Assembly: GCF_011058165.1 (NCBI RefSeq)
Contig: NZ_JAALEG010000039.1
Location: forward strand, 1-51,822
Source of the DNA: Rhodococcus aetherivorans
GTDB taxonomy: Bacteria > Actinomycetota > Actinomycetes > Mycobacteriales > Mycobacteriaceae
DNA: 51,822 nucleotides
Direction of reading: 5' to 3'
Shown: one piece after another, positions 1 to 8,593 of the stretch
Position numbering within the stretch: the first letter of the stretch is position 1
Layout of the letters: each line of letters begins with the position of its first letter
The notes under the pieces: generated by a model
Seen by the model: the letters and a program-made list of their open reading frames with translations, nothing else
Told to the model about the DNA's origin: nothing
Database searches by the model: none
Translations under genes and position numbers: made by a program

Positions 1-166
1 GGCGATCGACACCTTCGTCATGCGCATGGCGAAGAACCTAGCCTTCTTCGCCTCTCGTGCTGCTCGACCCACTGACATCTCCCCTGGTCAGGGAGCGTGT
101 CGCATGGACCACCTGAGTCAGCCCAGATCGAAGCGGTGTGACATTCGGTCCTTCGGCACACGAATG
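1..166. other. Left-edge stretch without a convincing gene
   Basis: No supported gene is seen here. One plus-strand frame is open from the window edge to about position 186 and could be the tail of a gene starting outside the window, but its translation matches nothing I recognise. A minus-strand ATG at 27 (or 21) could begin a gene running off the left edge, but no good ribosome binding site precedes it. Confidence 0.4.
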
Positions 167-203
167 CGAGCGGGGCCCGGGAATTGATCCCGGGCCCCGC
201 TCG
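167..203 (-). terminator. Perfect hairpin after the beta-oxidation operon
   Basis: Sixteen paired bases (167-182 with 188-203) flank a five-base loop. The hairpin lies about 14 bases past the stop codon of the minus-strand enoyl-CoA hydratase. No T-run follows, as is common for actinobacterial terminators. It probably ends the operon that begins near 3608. Confidence 0.8.
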
Positions 204-216
204 TCGTTCCGCTGGG

Positions 217-981
217 TCAGCGTCCCTGCCAGACGGGTTCGCGCTTCTCCTTGAACGCCAGCGCGCCTTCCTTCGCGTCGGCGGAGGAACGCACCGGCTC
301 GTAGATCTCGCGCATGCGCTCGAACTCCTCCTCGTTGGACCAGTCCCGGGCCTGCGCGATGATCTGCTTGGTGGCGCGCAGTGCGAGCGGGCCGTTCTTC
401 GCGATGGTCTTCGCCAGGGCGATCGCCTCGGTCAGCGCCTGCCCCTCGGGCACGAGGCGGTTGAGCAGCTTCGCCTCGTACGCGGTCTGCGCCGAGAAGT
501 ACTCACCGGTGAGGCACCATTCGACGGCGAGCTGGTGCGGGACGCGGCGTGGCAGCCGCAGGAGTCCGCCGCCACCGGCCAGCAGGCCGCGCTTGACCTC
601 GGGCAGGCCGAAGACGGCTGTCTCGGAGGCGACGATGAGGTCGCAGGCGAGCACGATCTCGAACCCGCCGGCCACGGCGTGTCCCTCGACCGCCGCGACG
701 AGCGGCTTGGCCGGGGACTTCTCGGTGATGCCCGCGAAGCCGCGACCCTCGACGGAGGGGCGTTCGCCGGCGAGGAAGGCCTTCAGATCCATCCCGGTGC
801 AGAAGGTCTTGCCGGCGCCGGTGATCACGCCGGCGACGAGATCGTCGCGGGCGTCGAGTTCGTCGAGGGCGGCGGCGACGGCGACGGCGGTCTCGGTGTT
901 GATCGCGTTACGCACCTCGGGCCGGTTGATCGTGATGATCTGCACGCCGTCGGACTGTTCGACGTGTACGGGGGTGTCCAT
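217..981 (-). CDS. Enoyl-CoA hydratase (crotonase family)
   Basis: A 254-residue crotonase, the usual length, expected to hydrate 2-enoyl-CoA to 3-hydroxyacyl-CoA in the cytoplasm. Both acid/base glutamates expected in active hydratases are present: E108 in the GHAVAGGFE segment and E128 in FGLPEVKRG. The oxyanion-hole segments FCTGMDLKAF and AVAGGFE are intact. The ATG at 981 follows a good AGGAG and lies 9 bases after the SDR stop, so it is the last gene of an NTF2-like/thiolase/SDR/hydratase operon. The physiological substrate is unknown; an isomerase of the same fold is less likely because both glutamates are kept. Confidence 0.9.
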   Translation of the reverse strand: MDTPVHVEQSDGVQIITINRPEVRNAINTETAVAVAAALDELDARDDLVAGVITGAGKTFCTGMDLKAFLAGERPSVEGRGFAGITEKSPAKPLVAAVEGHAVAGGFEIVLACDLIVASETAVFGLPEVKRGLLAGGGGLLRLPRRVPHQLAVEWCLTGEYFSAQTAYEAKLLNRLVPEGQALTEAIALAKTIAKNGPLALRATKQIIAQARDWSNEEEFERMREIYEPVRSSADAKEGALAFKEKREPVWQGR

Positions 982-990
982 GGCTGTCTC

Positions 991-1755
991 CTAGCGGGGC
1001 TGCATGCGGATCGCGCCGTCGATACGGATCGTCTCGCCGTTGATCATCGCGTTGTCCACGATCGACAGGGCGAGCTTCGCGTACTCGTCGGGCTGCCCGA
1101 GGCGGGCGGGGTGCGGGGTCTGGGCGGCGAGTCCGTCGCGGATCTCCTGCGAGAACCGGGACAGGATCGGTGTGTCGAAGGTGCCCGGCGCGATGCTGTT
1201 GACGCGCACGAGCTTCCGGGCCAGATCACGGGCGGCGACGAGGGTCATGCCGACGACACCGGCCTTGGCGGAGGCGTAGGGGATCTGGCCGATCTGGCCC
1301 TCCCACGCCGCGACCGACGCGGTGAGGACGATGACGCCGCGTTCGCCGTCGACGGGCTCGTTGTTCACCATGCGCGCGGCCGACAGGCGCAGCACGTTGA
1401 ACGATCCGATCAGGTTGATCCGGATCAGGTTCTCGTACATGTCCAGCGAACCGGGGGTGCCGTCCTTCTCGACGACGCGGACGGTGCCACCGCGGCCGGC
1501 GCAGTGCACGACGGCCCGGAGCGGAGCGCGTTCCTCGGCCGCGTCGAGCGCGCGGTTCACCGCGTCGGGATCGGTGACGTCGGCCGGGGCGAACACGGCG
1601 AGCTCGCCGAGTTCCTTGGCGACGACCTCCCCGTCGGAGGTGGGCAGGTCGAGGATCACCGTCGGCACGCCGAGGCCGACGAAGCGCTTGACGGTGGCCA
1701 GGCCGAGGCCGGAGGCCCCGCCGGTCACTACCGCCGATCCCTGGGTGATGTCCAT
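991..1755 (-). CDS. SDR, probable 3-hydroxyacyl-CoA dehydrogenase (HSD10-like)
   Basis: A 254-residue classical short-chain dehydrogenase. The cofactor motif TGGASGLG sits at residues 11-18, and the catalytic residues are about S147, Y160 and K164 (YASAK). Its overall pattern, including the VNSIAPGTFDTP segment, resembles type-2 3-hydroxyacyl-CoA dehydrogenases, which oxidise 3-hydroxyacyl-CoA with NAD+. Placement between a thiolase and an enoyl-CoA hydratase fits the third step of beta-oxidation. The start ATG at 1755 has AGGAGAA upstream. The exact acyl substrate is not visible. Confidence 0.85.
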   Translation of the reverse strand: MDITQGSAVVTGGASGLGLATVKRFVGLGVPTVILDLPTSDGEVVAKELGELAVFAPADVTDPDAVNRALDAAEERAPLRAVVHCAGRGGTVRVVEKDGTPGSLDMYENLIRINLIGSFNVLRLSAARMVNNEPVDGERGVIVLTASVAAWEGQIGQIPYASAKAGVVGMTLVAARDLARKLVRVNSIAPGTFDTPILSRFSQEIRDGLAAQTPHPARLGQPDEYAKLALSIVDNAMINGETIRIDGAIRMQPR

Positions 1756-1782
1756 GATTTCTCCTGAGTCGGAAGTGGGTTT

Positions 1783-2958
1783 CTACAGTCGTTCCACGAC
1801 GGTCGCGTTGGCCATTCCGCCGGCTTCGCACATGGTCTGCAGGCCGTAGCGCCCGCCGGTGCGTTCGAGGTGGTGGAGCAGTGTGGTCATCAGCCGGGCA
1901 CCGGACGCGCCCAGCGGGTGTCCGAGGGCGACGGCGCCGCCGAGCGGGTTCAGGACGTCGTCGGACGCGCCGATCTCGCGCTGCCAGGCGAGGGGGACGG
2001 CGGCGAATGCCTCGTTGACCTCGAAGGCGGCGATGTCCCGGACGGACAGGCCGGCCCGGGCGAGGACCTTTTCGGTGGCGGGGATGGGGCCGGTGAGCAT
2101 GAGGGTGGGATCGTCGCCCACGACGGCCGAGGCCACGATCGCGGCGCGCGGGCGCAGGCCGAGCGCGGCCGCCTTCTCCTCGGACATGATCAGCAGGGCG
2201 GCCGCGCCGTCGGAGATCTGCGAGGAGTTGCCCGCGGTGACCTTCCAGTCCAGCTCGGGGAAACGCTCGCGCCACGTGTCGGTGTCGAAGGCCGCGGGCA
2301 GACCGGCGAGCCTGCCGGCGGTGGTGCCCTCGCGGATGGTCTCGTCGGCGGTCACCACGCCGTCGGGGGTGGTGACGGGAACGATCTCGCCGTCGAACCA
2401 GCCCGCGGCGCGCGCGTGTGCCGCGCGTTCGTGCGAGCGGGCCGAGTACTCGTCCAGCTCGGCCCGGCTCAGTGCCCACTTCTGCGCGACGAGCTCCGCG
2501 GCGATGCCCTGCGGGACGAGATCGGGGAAGCGCTCGCGCACGGCGGGCCCGTGCGGGTCCTTGCCCATGGCCGCCGATCCCATCGGGACCCGGCTCATCG
2601 ACTCGACGCCGCCGGCGACGACGATGTCGTACGCGCCGGCGGTGATGCCCTGGACCGCGAAGTCGACGGCCTGCTGGCCGGAGCCGCACTTGCGTTCGAT
2701 GGTCACGGAGGGCACGTGCGTGGGAAATCCGGCCGCGAGCAGGGCCTGCCGCCCGGGGGTGGCGGACTGTTCGCCGGACTGGTTGACGCAGCCGATGAGG
2801 ACGTCGTCGATCAGGCCGGGATCGAGGTCGTTGCGGGCGACGAGCCCGGCCAGGACCTGGGCGAGCAGATCGCTGGGGTGCACCCCGGCCAGCGCTCCCT
2901 GCGCTCTGCCCCGTCCGGTGGGGGATCGGACGGCGTCGACGATGACAGCGCGGGTCAT
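1783..2958 (-). CDS. Acetyl-CoA acyltransferase (thiolase)
   Basis: A 391-residue thiolase of typical length that should cleave 3-ketoacyl-CoA with CoA to give acetyl- or propionyl-CoA plus a shortened acyl-CoA. The nucleophilic cysteine is C91 (ERKCGSGQQ), the active-site histidine about H347 (ALGHPLGASGA), and the second cysteine about C377 near the C-terminus (TMCEAGGMAN). ATG 2958 is preceded by GGAGG. An AT-rich promoter-like region lies just upstream (2980-3015), so the gene may have its own promoter in addition to read-through from the NTF2-like gene. Confidence 0.92.
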   Translation of the reverse strand: MTRAVIVDAVRSPTGRGRAQGALAGVHPSDLLAQVLAGLVARNDLDPGLIDDVLIGCVNQSGEQSATPGRQALLAAGFPTHVPSVTIERKCGSGQQAVDFAVQGITAGAYDIVVAGGVESMSRVPMGSAAMGKDPHGPAVRERFPDLVPQGIAAELVAQKWALSRAELDEYSARSHERAAHARAAGWFDGEIVPVTTPDGVVTADETIREGTTAGRLAGLPAAFDTDTWRERFPELDWKVTAGNSSQISDGAAALLIMSEEKAAALGLRPRAAIVASAVVGDDPTLMLTGPIPATEKVLARAGLSVRDIAAFEVNEAFAAVPLAWQREIGASDDVLNPLGGAVALGHPLGASGARLMTTLLHHLERTGGRYGLQTMCEAGGMANATVVERL

Positions 2959-2987
2959 GGGCGTTCCTCCAGTCGGGAAATCAATTC

Positions 2988-3001
2988 ATGATGATGGTTA
3001 C
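2988..3001 (-). promoter_or_regulatory. Degenerate GTGA-N6-TCAC-like site upstream of thiolase
   Basis: On the minus strand the core reads GTAA-N6-TCAT, two mismatches from the motif found elsewhere in this window. It follows ATGGTTTATA, which resembles the AT-rich segment before the other copies. The overlapping 2994-3011 is an exact inverted repeat, ATGGTT-N6-AACCAT, which could itself be the operator. Confidence 0.35.
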
Positions 3002-3053
3002 TATAAACCATTCTCCGACCGATCGTATGGCCCGCGTCACACCGGTAGGGCCC

Positions 3054-3608
3054 TCATCGGTAGGTCGACCAGGTCGGCAGGGATTCGGGGAAGTCGGCGC
3101 GCCGGTGCGGCGTGCCCGGCCACTGGATGCGCTCCGTCGTGCACAGGCCCGCATTCATCCGCTCGAACGGCACGGCGTACATGAACCGCAGGTCCCGGCG
3201 CCGGAACAGCCAGCGGCCGTCCACGCGGGCGTACTCGTCGGAGTATCGGTACGCCGCCATCATCAACGTCCCGTCGAGCGCCAGTTCTGCTCGGCCCGTG
3301 AGCAATCCGCGTGCGCGGTCCCCGTCGACGGAGATCTGGTCGCTCTGCGGCGAGTGCAGGGTCAGGCTGTAGCGGTCCATGGCGGCGACGTAGAACTCGC
3401 GGATCTCCTCGCGCCCGCGGGCGATGGAGCCGGCGCGCTCGAACTCGCCGTCCTCGGTGAACAGCGAGAGCAGGGTCTCGAGGTCGTGGTCGTCGACAGC
3501 GATGGCGTAGGCCGCGACGAGGTCCTGGATGCGCGCACGGTCCTCGAGCCGGGTGAGGCGCCGGGCCAGCTCCTCCAGCGCCGTCGGGGACGAGTCGAGT
3601 GTCGTCAT
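3054..3608 (-). CDS. NTF2-like (SnoaL/ketosteroid-isomerase fold) protein
   Basis: 184 residues with the pattern of SnoaL-like NTF2-fold proteins: an N-terminal helix with YAIAVDDHDLETLLSLF, then E-F and R-G-R-E-E-I signatures and a C-terminal strand pair. The family includes isomerases, epoxide hydrolases, dehydratases and non-enzymes; the reaction here is unknown. The start at 3608 (MTTLDSS) was chosen over an upstream in-frame ATG because GGAGGTCAC lies directly before it. It is closely similar to the protein at 47985-48530: both end with a PESxPTWxTYR tail. First gene of the operon running to 217. Confidence 0.85.
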   Translation of the reverse strand: MTTLDSSPTALEELARRLTRLEDRARIQDLVAAYAIAVDDHDLETLLSLFTEDGEFERAGSIARGREEIREFYVAAMDRYSLTLHSPQSDQISVDGDRARGLLTGRAELALDGTLMMAAYRYSDEYARVDGRWLFRRRDLRFMYAVPFERMNAGLCTTERIQWPGTPHRRADFPESLPTWSTYR

Positions 3609-3636
3609 GTGACCTCCATAGAAACTGATAACGATT

Positions 3637-3650
3637 GTGATGTATTGCAC
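3637..3650 (-). promoter_or_regulatory. GTGA-N6-GCAC palindrome in NTF2-like gene promoter
   Basis: One mismatch from the GTGA-N6-TCAC motif. The surrounding 18 bases (3635-3652) are symmetric at the ends, TTGTG-N8-CACAA. It lies 29 to 42 bases upstream of the minus-strand start at 3608. Confidence 0.5.
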
Positions 3651-3758
3651 AATAGGCGGTGGAGGCGCGGGAAGGACAGGGCGGCGCCGGCGAGGCCGCG
3701 AATTCCGCAGGTGACGACCCTTCCGGGCCTGGGTGGCGACCATCGATCAAAGAAGCGA

Positions 3759-3788
3759 TTGCCTCTTAATCATTATCATGGTTAGTAT
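3759..3788 (+). promoter_or_regulatory. Putative promoter for the 3867-12610 operon
   Basis: A -35-like TTGCCT (3759-3764) and a -10-like TAGTAT (3783-3788) are separated by 18 bases in an AT-rich stretch upstream of the acyl-CoA dehydrogenase. TAGTAT recurs upstream of 36028. It sits in the divergent region between the two first operons. Confidence 0.5.
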
Positions 3789-3805
3789 GTGAGTCATCGA
3801 ACTGA

Positions 3806-3819
3806 GTGACCTTGACCAC
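3806..3819 (+). promoter_or_regulatory. Weak GTGA-N6-CCAC site before acyl-CoA dehydrogenase
   Basis: One mismatch from the recurring motif, located 18 bases after the TAGTAT box and about 48 bases before the ATG at 3867. A half-match starting at 3789 lies nearer the -10 box. This is the least certain member of the set. Confidence 0.3.
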
Positions 3820-3866
3820 ATCCGGTGGGCACTTTAGGTTAATGATGAACACAGAAAGGTGGGGAC

Positions 3867-5030
3867 ATGGCGACATCGCACGTCGACGACGAGCTCCGGG
3901 ACATCCGTGCGGCCGCGGCGACCGTAGCCCGGGAACGCTACGCACCGAAGGCTGCGCAGTGGGATCTCGAACGCACCGCGTTCCCGCACGACGAGCGTCG
4001 CTTCCTCGGCGAGCTGGGCTATCTCGGCATCTCGCTGCCGGAGGAGTACGGAGGGTCCGGCGCCCCGCTGTCCCACGCCCTGGCGGTGATCGAGGAGTTC
4101 GCGAAGGTGTGCCGGCCGGCGGCCTTCCAGATCTTCGAATCCAACACCGGCCCGGCCCAGGCCATCGCCCGCCTGGGCACGGAACACCAGAAGAAGACGT
4201 TCCTGCCGCAGATCGTCGCCGGCGAGAAGACCATGGCCGTCGCGATCTCCGAGCCCGACGCCGGCTCCGCCGCCACCGACATGACCACCAAGGCCGTGCG
4301 CACCGACAAGGGTGTCGTCGTCAACGGCATGAAGCGGTGGATTTCCAACGGCAGCGAGGCCGACGTCTACCTCACCTACTGCCGCATGGGCGATGCCCCC
4401 GGCGCCAAGGGCATCGGAGCCGTCCTCGTCGAGGCCGACCGGCCCGGCATCAGCTACGGCGCACGCGAGAAGCTCATGGGCTTCCGGGGCATTCCGTCGG
4501 CCGACATCTTCTACGACGACGTGGTCGTTCCGGAGGAGAACATCGTCGCCGAGGCCGGCGGCTTCAGGAAGCTGTTCGGCGCGTTCACCATCGAGCGCCT
4601 GGGCAACACGACCATGAGCCTGGCCATCGGGCAGGAGGCGCTCGACCGCACCGTCACCTACGTGCAGGAGCGCCACCAGTTCGGCAAGCCGCTCGTCGAG
4701 TTCCAGTCCGTCCAGATGACCCTGGCCGACATGGTCCTGCAGGTCGAGGCCGCTCGGCTGCTCCGCGATCGCGCCGTCGCGAACATCACCGACGGACTGC
4801 CCGATCCGCTCGAGGTCTCCCTCGCCAAGTGCACCGCCAACGAGATGGCCAAGCGCGTCACCGACATGGCGATCCAGCTGCACGGCGGCAACGGGTACAC
4901 CGAGGAGTTCGGAATCGAACGGCTGCACCGCGATTCGCACGGATGGGCGCTGGCGGGCGGCACGCCGACCATGCAGCGCACCCGGATCGTCTCCGAGCTC
5001 CTGGGCCGCACGTTCGATCAGCGCGCCTGA
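3867..5030 (+). CDS. Acyl-CoA dehydrogenase with isovaleryl-type glutamate placement
   Basis: 387 residues with the full acyl-CoA dehydrogenase layout: helical N-domain, beta-domain (ISEPDAGSAATD) and a C-terminal helical domain (LHGGNGYTEEFGIER). It should form a 2-enoyl-CoA and pass electrons to ETF. The usual catalytic YEGT segment reads LAGGTPTMQR, so the glutamate at that position is missing. A glutamate is present at E243 in TIERLGN, matching the alternative helix-G position used by isovaleryl-CoA dehydrogenase. That suggests a branched acyl-CoA substrate (inference). ATG 3867 follows AAAGGTGGGG. First gene of the plus-strand operon. Confidence 0.9.
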   Translation: MATSHVDDELRDIRAAAATVARERYAPKAAQWDLERTAFPHDERRFLGELGYLGISLPEEYGGSGAPLSHALAVIEEFAKVCRPAAFQIFESNTGPAQAIARLGTEHQKKTFLPQIVAGEKTMAVAISEPDAGSAATDMTTKAVRTDKGVVVNGMKRWISNGSEADVYLTYCRMGDAPGAKGIGAVLVEADRPGISYGAREKLMGFRGIPSADIFYDDVVVPEENIVAEAGGFRKLFGAFTIERLGNTTMSLAIGQEALDRTVTYVQERHQFGKPLVEFQSVQMTLADMVLQVEAARLLRDRAVANITDGLPDPLEVSLAKCTANEMAKRVTDMAIQLHGGNGYTEEFGIERLHRDSHGWALAGGTPTMQRTRIVSELLGRTFDQRA

Positions 5031-5074
5031 CATTGCACATCAACGAAGAACTTCTCGAGAACGAGGTGAACGAA

Positions 5075-5848
5075 ATGCTGGGTCGTTACGAGGGACGTAT
5101 TGCCGCGATCATCGGCGGTGGTTCGGGAATGGGCCGCGCGATCAGCCATCGCATCGCCCAGGAGGGCGGCCACGTGTACGTCGCCGACCTGTCCGAGGAC
5201 GGTGCGGTCACCGTCGCCGAGGAGATCCGGGCCGAGGGCGGTCAGGCCACTCCGATGCGGGTGGACGCGACGAACAACGACGATCTTCGCTCGCTCTTCG
5301 GCAAGATCGACGCCGACCACGGCGTCCTCCATGCGCTGCACGCGCAGGTCGGCATGCCCGGCCCGGGCGGCCTCGAGGTCGGCGACGCCGACTGGGAGAA
5401 GAACATCGCGGTCAACGTCAAGAGCGCCTACTACTCCACCACCCTCGGCTTCGACCTGCTGAAGAAGGCGGAGGGCAAGGGCTCGGTCACCCTCACGTCG
5501 TCGACGTCCGCGCTGATCGGTTCGCCGTTCAGCCCGATCTACTCGATGACCAAGGGCTCGCTCGTCCCGTTCGCCCGCTCCCTCGCGCTCGTCGGCGCCA
5601 AGGACGGTATCCGGGTCAACGTCATCTGCCCCGGCCAGGTCGTCACGCCGATGCTCTCGCAGTTCTTCGGGCGCGAGCCCGGCGCCGACGTCTCGGCCCT
5701 GACCAAGGACTTCGTCGCCACCATCCCGCTCGGCCGGGGTGCTCAGCCCGAGGAGATCGCGTCGGTGATTGCCTTCCTCAACAGCGACGATGCCAGCTAC
5801 ATCACCGGCGTGACCATTCCGGTCGACGGCGGACTCACCGCTCAGTAA
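5075..5848 (+). CDS. SDR family oxidoreductase
   Basis: 257-residue SDR. GGGSGMG at residues 14-20 binds the dinucleotide, D38 in VADLS suggests NAD(H) preference, and the catalytic residues are about S142/S143, Y156 and K160 (YSMTK). The usual NNAG motif after beta-strand 4 is replaced by HAQVG (89-93), which is unusual. ATG 5075 was chosen because GAGGTGA precedes it and the Rossmann strand starts right after; upstream in-frame sequence is the shifted read of the previous gene. Probably oxidises a hydroxyl made in the same pathway; substrate unknown. Confidence 0.87.
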   Translation: MLGRYEGRIAAIIGGGSGMGRAISHRIAQEGGHVYVADLSEDGAVTVAEEIRAEGGQATPMRVDATNNDDLRSLFGKIDADHGVLHALHAQVGMPGPGGLEVGDADWEKNIAVNVKSAYYSTTLGFDLLKKAEGKGSVTLTSSTSALIGSPFSPIYSMTKGSLVPFARSLALVGAKDGIRVNVICPGQVVTPMLSQFFGREPGADVSALTKDFVATIPLGRGAQPEEIASVIAFLNSDDASYITGVTIPVDGGLTAQ

Positions 5849-5876
5849 CGACCACTTCGACCGGAGGGACAGGACC

Positions 5877-6902
5877 ATGGTTCAGGTCGGATTGCTGCTC
5901 AGCGACGTTCCGAAGTCGGTGAGCCCCGCACAGCAGTTCAAGGACGTACTGCGCATCGTCGACGCGGCGCAGGAGAACGGCTTCACCTACATCGCGATCG
6001 GCCAGCACTTCCTCTACGGGGAACTGCGGTGGCTGCAGCCCGTGCCGCTGCTCGCGCGCCTCGCCGCGCACGTCGAGCCGCACATCAAGCTCGTCACCCA
6101 GATCATGATCGCGCCGCTGTATCACCCCGTGATGCTGGCCGAGGAGATCGCCACGCTCGACGTGGTCACCGAGGGGCGGCTGATCTTCGGTGCCGGCCTG
6201 GGCTATCGACCCGAGGAGTTCGACTACCTCGGTATTCCGTTCAAGCAGCGGGCCGGACGGTTCGACGAGTCGCTGCAGATCATGAAGAAGCTGTGGACGG
6301 AGGAAGAGGTCACCTTCCACGGCAAGTACTTCCAGCTCGAGGGCGTCAAGCCGCACCTGTTCCCGGTGCAGGATCCGCACCCGCCGATCTGGATCGGCGC
6401 GCACGCGATGGGCGGTGTCCGCCGCGCCGGCAAGTACGGTGACGCCTACGCGACGCCGCCGGAGACCCCGAAAGAGGAAGTGCTCGAACGCTTCCGGGTC
6501 GTGCGGGATCTCTTCGCCGAGCGGGGCAAGGAATTCGGCCCGCAGCCGCTGCGCCGCAACGTGCTGGTCGCCGACACCCGCGAGCAGGCGATGCAGGAGT
6601 ACGCCCGCGTGGCGCAGGGCCGCTACCTCACCTACGCGAACAAGGGCCTGGACGTCATGAAGGGCACCGACCTCGAGAACGAGTTCGCCAAGGCGGTGTC
6701 GAGCCACGCCGTCGTCGGCGATCCCGAGCAGGTCGTCGCCCAGCTGACCGACCTGGTGACCACCATGCCGGTCGACCCGCTGCTGATGCGTCCGCAGTGG
6801 CCGACGATGGACGCGGACGAGACCATCGCCGCCATCTCCCGGCTCGGCAAGGAAATCGTTCCGTCGATCACCGCGATCCCCGCAAACCGGGAGTTGTCCT
6901 GA
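5877..6902 (+). CDS. LLM class (luciferase-like) flavin or F420 oxidoreductase
   Basis: 341 residues of the bacterial-luciferase-like TIM-barrel superfamily, recognisable by AEEIATLDVVTEGRL, a GAGLGYRPEEF segment and DPHPPIWIGA. Members use reduced FMN as monooxygenases or F420 as dehydrogenases or reductases; the cofactor cannot be decided here. GGAGGGAC precedes ATG 5877. It is clearly paralogous to the protein at 18796-19872 (shared FLYGELRWLQP/YIYGNLRWLQP and DPHPPIWIGA segments), and each is next to a CoA ligase. Its stop overlaps the next ATG (TGATG), indicating translational coupling. Confidence 0.87.
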   Translation: MVQVGLLLSDVPKSVSPAQQFKDVLRIVDAAQENGFTYIAIGQHFLYGELRWLQPVPLLARLAAHVEPHIKLVTQIMIAPLYHPVMLAEEIATLDVVTEGRLIFGAGLGYRPEEFDYLGIPFKQRAGRFDESLQIMKKLWTEEEVTFHGKYFQLEGVKPHLFPVQDPHPPIWIGAHAMGGVRRAGKYGDAYATPPETPKEEVLERFRVVRDLFAERGKEFGPQPLRRNVLVADTREQAMQEYARVAQGRYLTYANKGLDVMKGTDLENEFAKAVSSHAVVGDPEQVVAQLTDLVTTMPVDPLLMRPQWPTMDADETIAAISRLGKEIVPSITAIPANRELS

Positions 6903-8572
6903 TGCAGACCTACACCGATCTGAAACCGACCTTCACCGACCCGGAGGACTGGACGCTGGGCCACGTGCTGCGCACGTACGCTGCGTCCCAGCCGGATTCG
7001 GAATTCCTCGTCACGCCGGAGGAGGATCGGCGCTTCACCTACGCCGAGATGCTCTCCTCCGCCGAACGGATCGCGAGCTCCTGGTACCGGGCCGGCGCGC
7101 AGCAGGGTGACCGGGTGATCATCATGGCGCAGAACTCGTCCCAGCTCGTGCGCTCCTGGTTCGGCACCGCGGTCGGCGCACTCGTCGAGGTGCCGATCAA
7201 CACCAACTACGAGGGCGAGTTCCTCCGCCACCAGGTGGTGACCGTCGAGCCGCGGTGGGCGGTGATCGACGACACCTACGCCGAGCGGTTCGTGGCGATC
7301 GCCGAGCATGCGCGTGGCATCGAGAAGTTCTGGGTGGTCGACTCGGGCGCCGGAAACCGCGACCTGGCACTCGAACTGCTGCGCGCCAACGGCTGGGACG
7401 CCGAGGCGTGGGAGGCGCTGGAGGCGGGCGAGGTGCAGGAGCTGCCGCAGGCACGGCCCCAGGACCTCGGCGCGATCTTCTTCACCTCCGGGACCACCGG
7501 CCCGTCCAAGGGCGTGGCGATGCCGAACTCGCAGCTGTACTTCTTCGCGCAGGAGGTGGTGTGCTTCACCCGGCTCACCCGCGAGGACACCTACCTCACC
7601 ACCACGCCGCTGTTCCACGGCAACGCCCAGTTCATGGCGGTCTACCCCGCCCTGGTGGCCGGGGCGCGGGCCGTGGTGCGCTCGAAGTTCAGCGCGAGCC
7701 GCTGGATCGACCACGTGCGCGACGACGACGTCACCGTCACCAACTTCGTCGGGGTCATGATGGACTTCGCGTGGAAGCAGCCGCCGCGCGAGAACGACCT
7801 CGACAACCGCCTGCGCTGCGTGTACGCGGCGCCGACGGCCAGCTCCATCGTCGAGGACTTCAAGAAGCGCTACGGCATCGAGGCCTTCGTCGATGCGTTC
7901 GGGCTGACGGAGACCTGCGCGCCGATCGTCGCGCCCTACGGGGTGCCCCGGCCGGCCGGGGCCGCGGGGCTCGCGGCCTCCGAGTGGTTCGACATCCGCC
8001 TGGTCGACCCGGAGACGGACCGCGAGGTCGAGGTCGGCGAGGTCGGCGAGCTGGTCGTGCGTCCGGTGCAACCGTGGACGTGCAGCATGGGGTACTACAA
8101 CATGCCGGAGAAGACGCTCGAGGCGTGGCGCAACCTGTGGTTCCACACCGGCGACGCCCTCAAGAAGGACGAGGACGGCTGGTTCTACTTCGTGGACCGG
8201 TACAAGGACGCGTTGCGCCGTCGCGGCGAGAACATCAGCTCCTACGAGATCGAGCAGGCGGTGCTCGGGCACCCGGCCGTCGTCGAGTGCGCGGTGATCG
8301 GTGTTCCCGCCGACGTGGAGGGCGGCGAGGACGAGGTGCTCGCGACCGTGGTCGGCACCGGCGACGTCGGTCCGGAGGAGATCCTGGCCTGGTGCGACGG
8401 CCGGATTCCGGCCTTCGCGATCCCGCGCTACCTTCGATTCGTCGGCGCGCTGCCCAAGACCCCGTCGGAGAAGGTCCGCAAGGCGGTCCTGCGCGAGGAG
8501 GGCATCACCCCCGACACCTACGACCGCACCGCGGTCTCCGACGCAGACCGCACCGCGGTCCCCGCGGTCTGA
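6902..8572 (+). CDS. AMP-forming acyl-CoA synthetase (ligase)
   Basis: 556 residues of the class I adenylate-forming family, converting a carboxylate, ATP and CoA to acyl-CoA. Motifs are complete: the phosphate loop FTSGTTGPSKG, the FGLTET motif, the hinge region YKDALRRRGENIS and the C-terminal lysine region LPKTPSEKVRKAV. RGENIS replaces the more common GGENI(Y/S). The ATG at 6902 overlaps the stop of the LLM gene. Context suggests activation of a pathway acid rather than a general fatty acid; the substrate is not predictable. Confidence 0.9.
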   Translation: MQTYTDLKPTFTDPEDWTLGHVLRTYAASQPDSEFLVTPEEDRRFTYAEMLSSAERIASSWYRAGAQQGDRVIIMAQNSSQLVRSWFGTAVGALVEVPINTNYEGEFLRHQVVTVEPRWAVIDDTYAERFVAIAEHARGIEKFWVVDSGAGNRDLALELLRANGWDAEAWEALEAGEVQELPQARPQDLGAIFFTSGTTGPSKGVAMPNSQLYFFAQEVVCFTRLTREDTYLTTTPLFHGNAQFMAVYPALVAGARAVVRSKFSASRWIDHVRDDDVTVTNFVGVMMDFAWKQPPRENDLDNRLRCVYAAPTASSIVEDFKKRYGIEAFVDAFGLTETCAPIVAPYGVPRPAGAAGLAASEWFDIRLVDPETDREVEVGEVGELVVRPVQPWTCSMGYYNMPEKTLEAWRNLWFHTGDALKKDEDGWFYFVDRYKDALRRRGENISSYEIEQAVLGHPAVVECAVIGVPADVEGGEDEVLATVVGTGDVGPEEILAWCDGRIPAFAIPRYLRFVGALPKTPSEKVRKAVLREEGITPDTYDRTAVSDADRTAVPAV

Positions 8573-8593
8573 CGGCCGGGAAAGGCAACCGAG

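Noticed and set aside
2994-3011. KstR or KstR2 binding site at the thiolase promoter
   Set aside because: The inverted repeat ATGGTT-N6-AACCAT does not fit the AAC-N2-GTT-type KstR or CAAG-N2-CTTG-type KstR2 patterns as I know them.
4858-5043. Extra small genes opposite or inside the large enzymes
   Set aside because: All such short frames overlap well-supported enzyme genes and have arginine/alanine/proline-rich translations typical of shifted reads in G+C-rich DNA.
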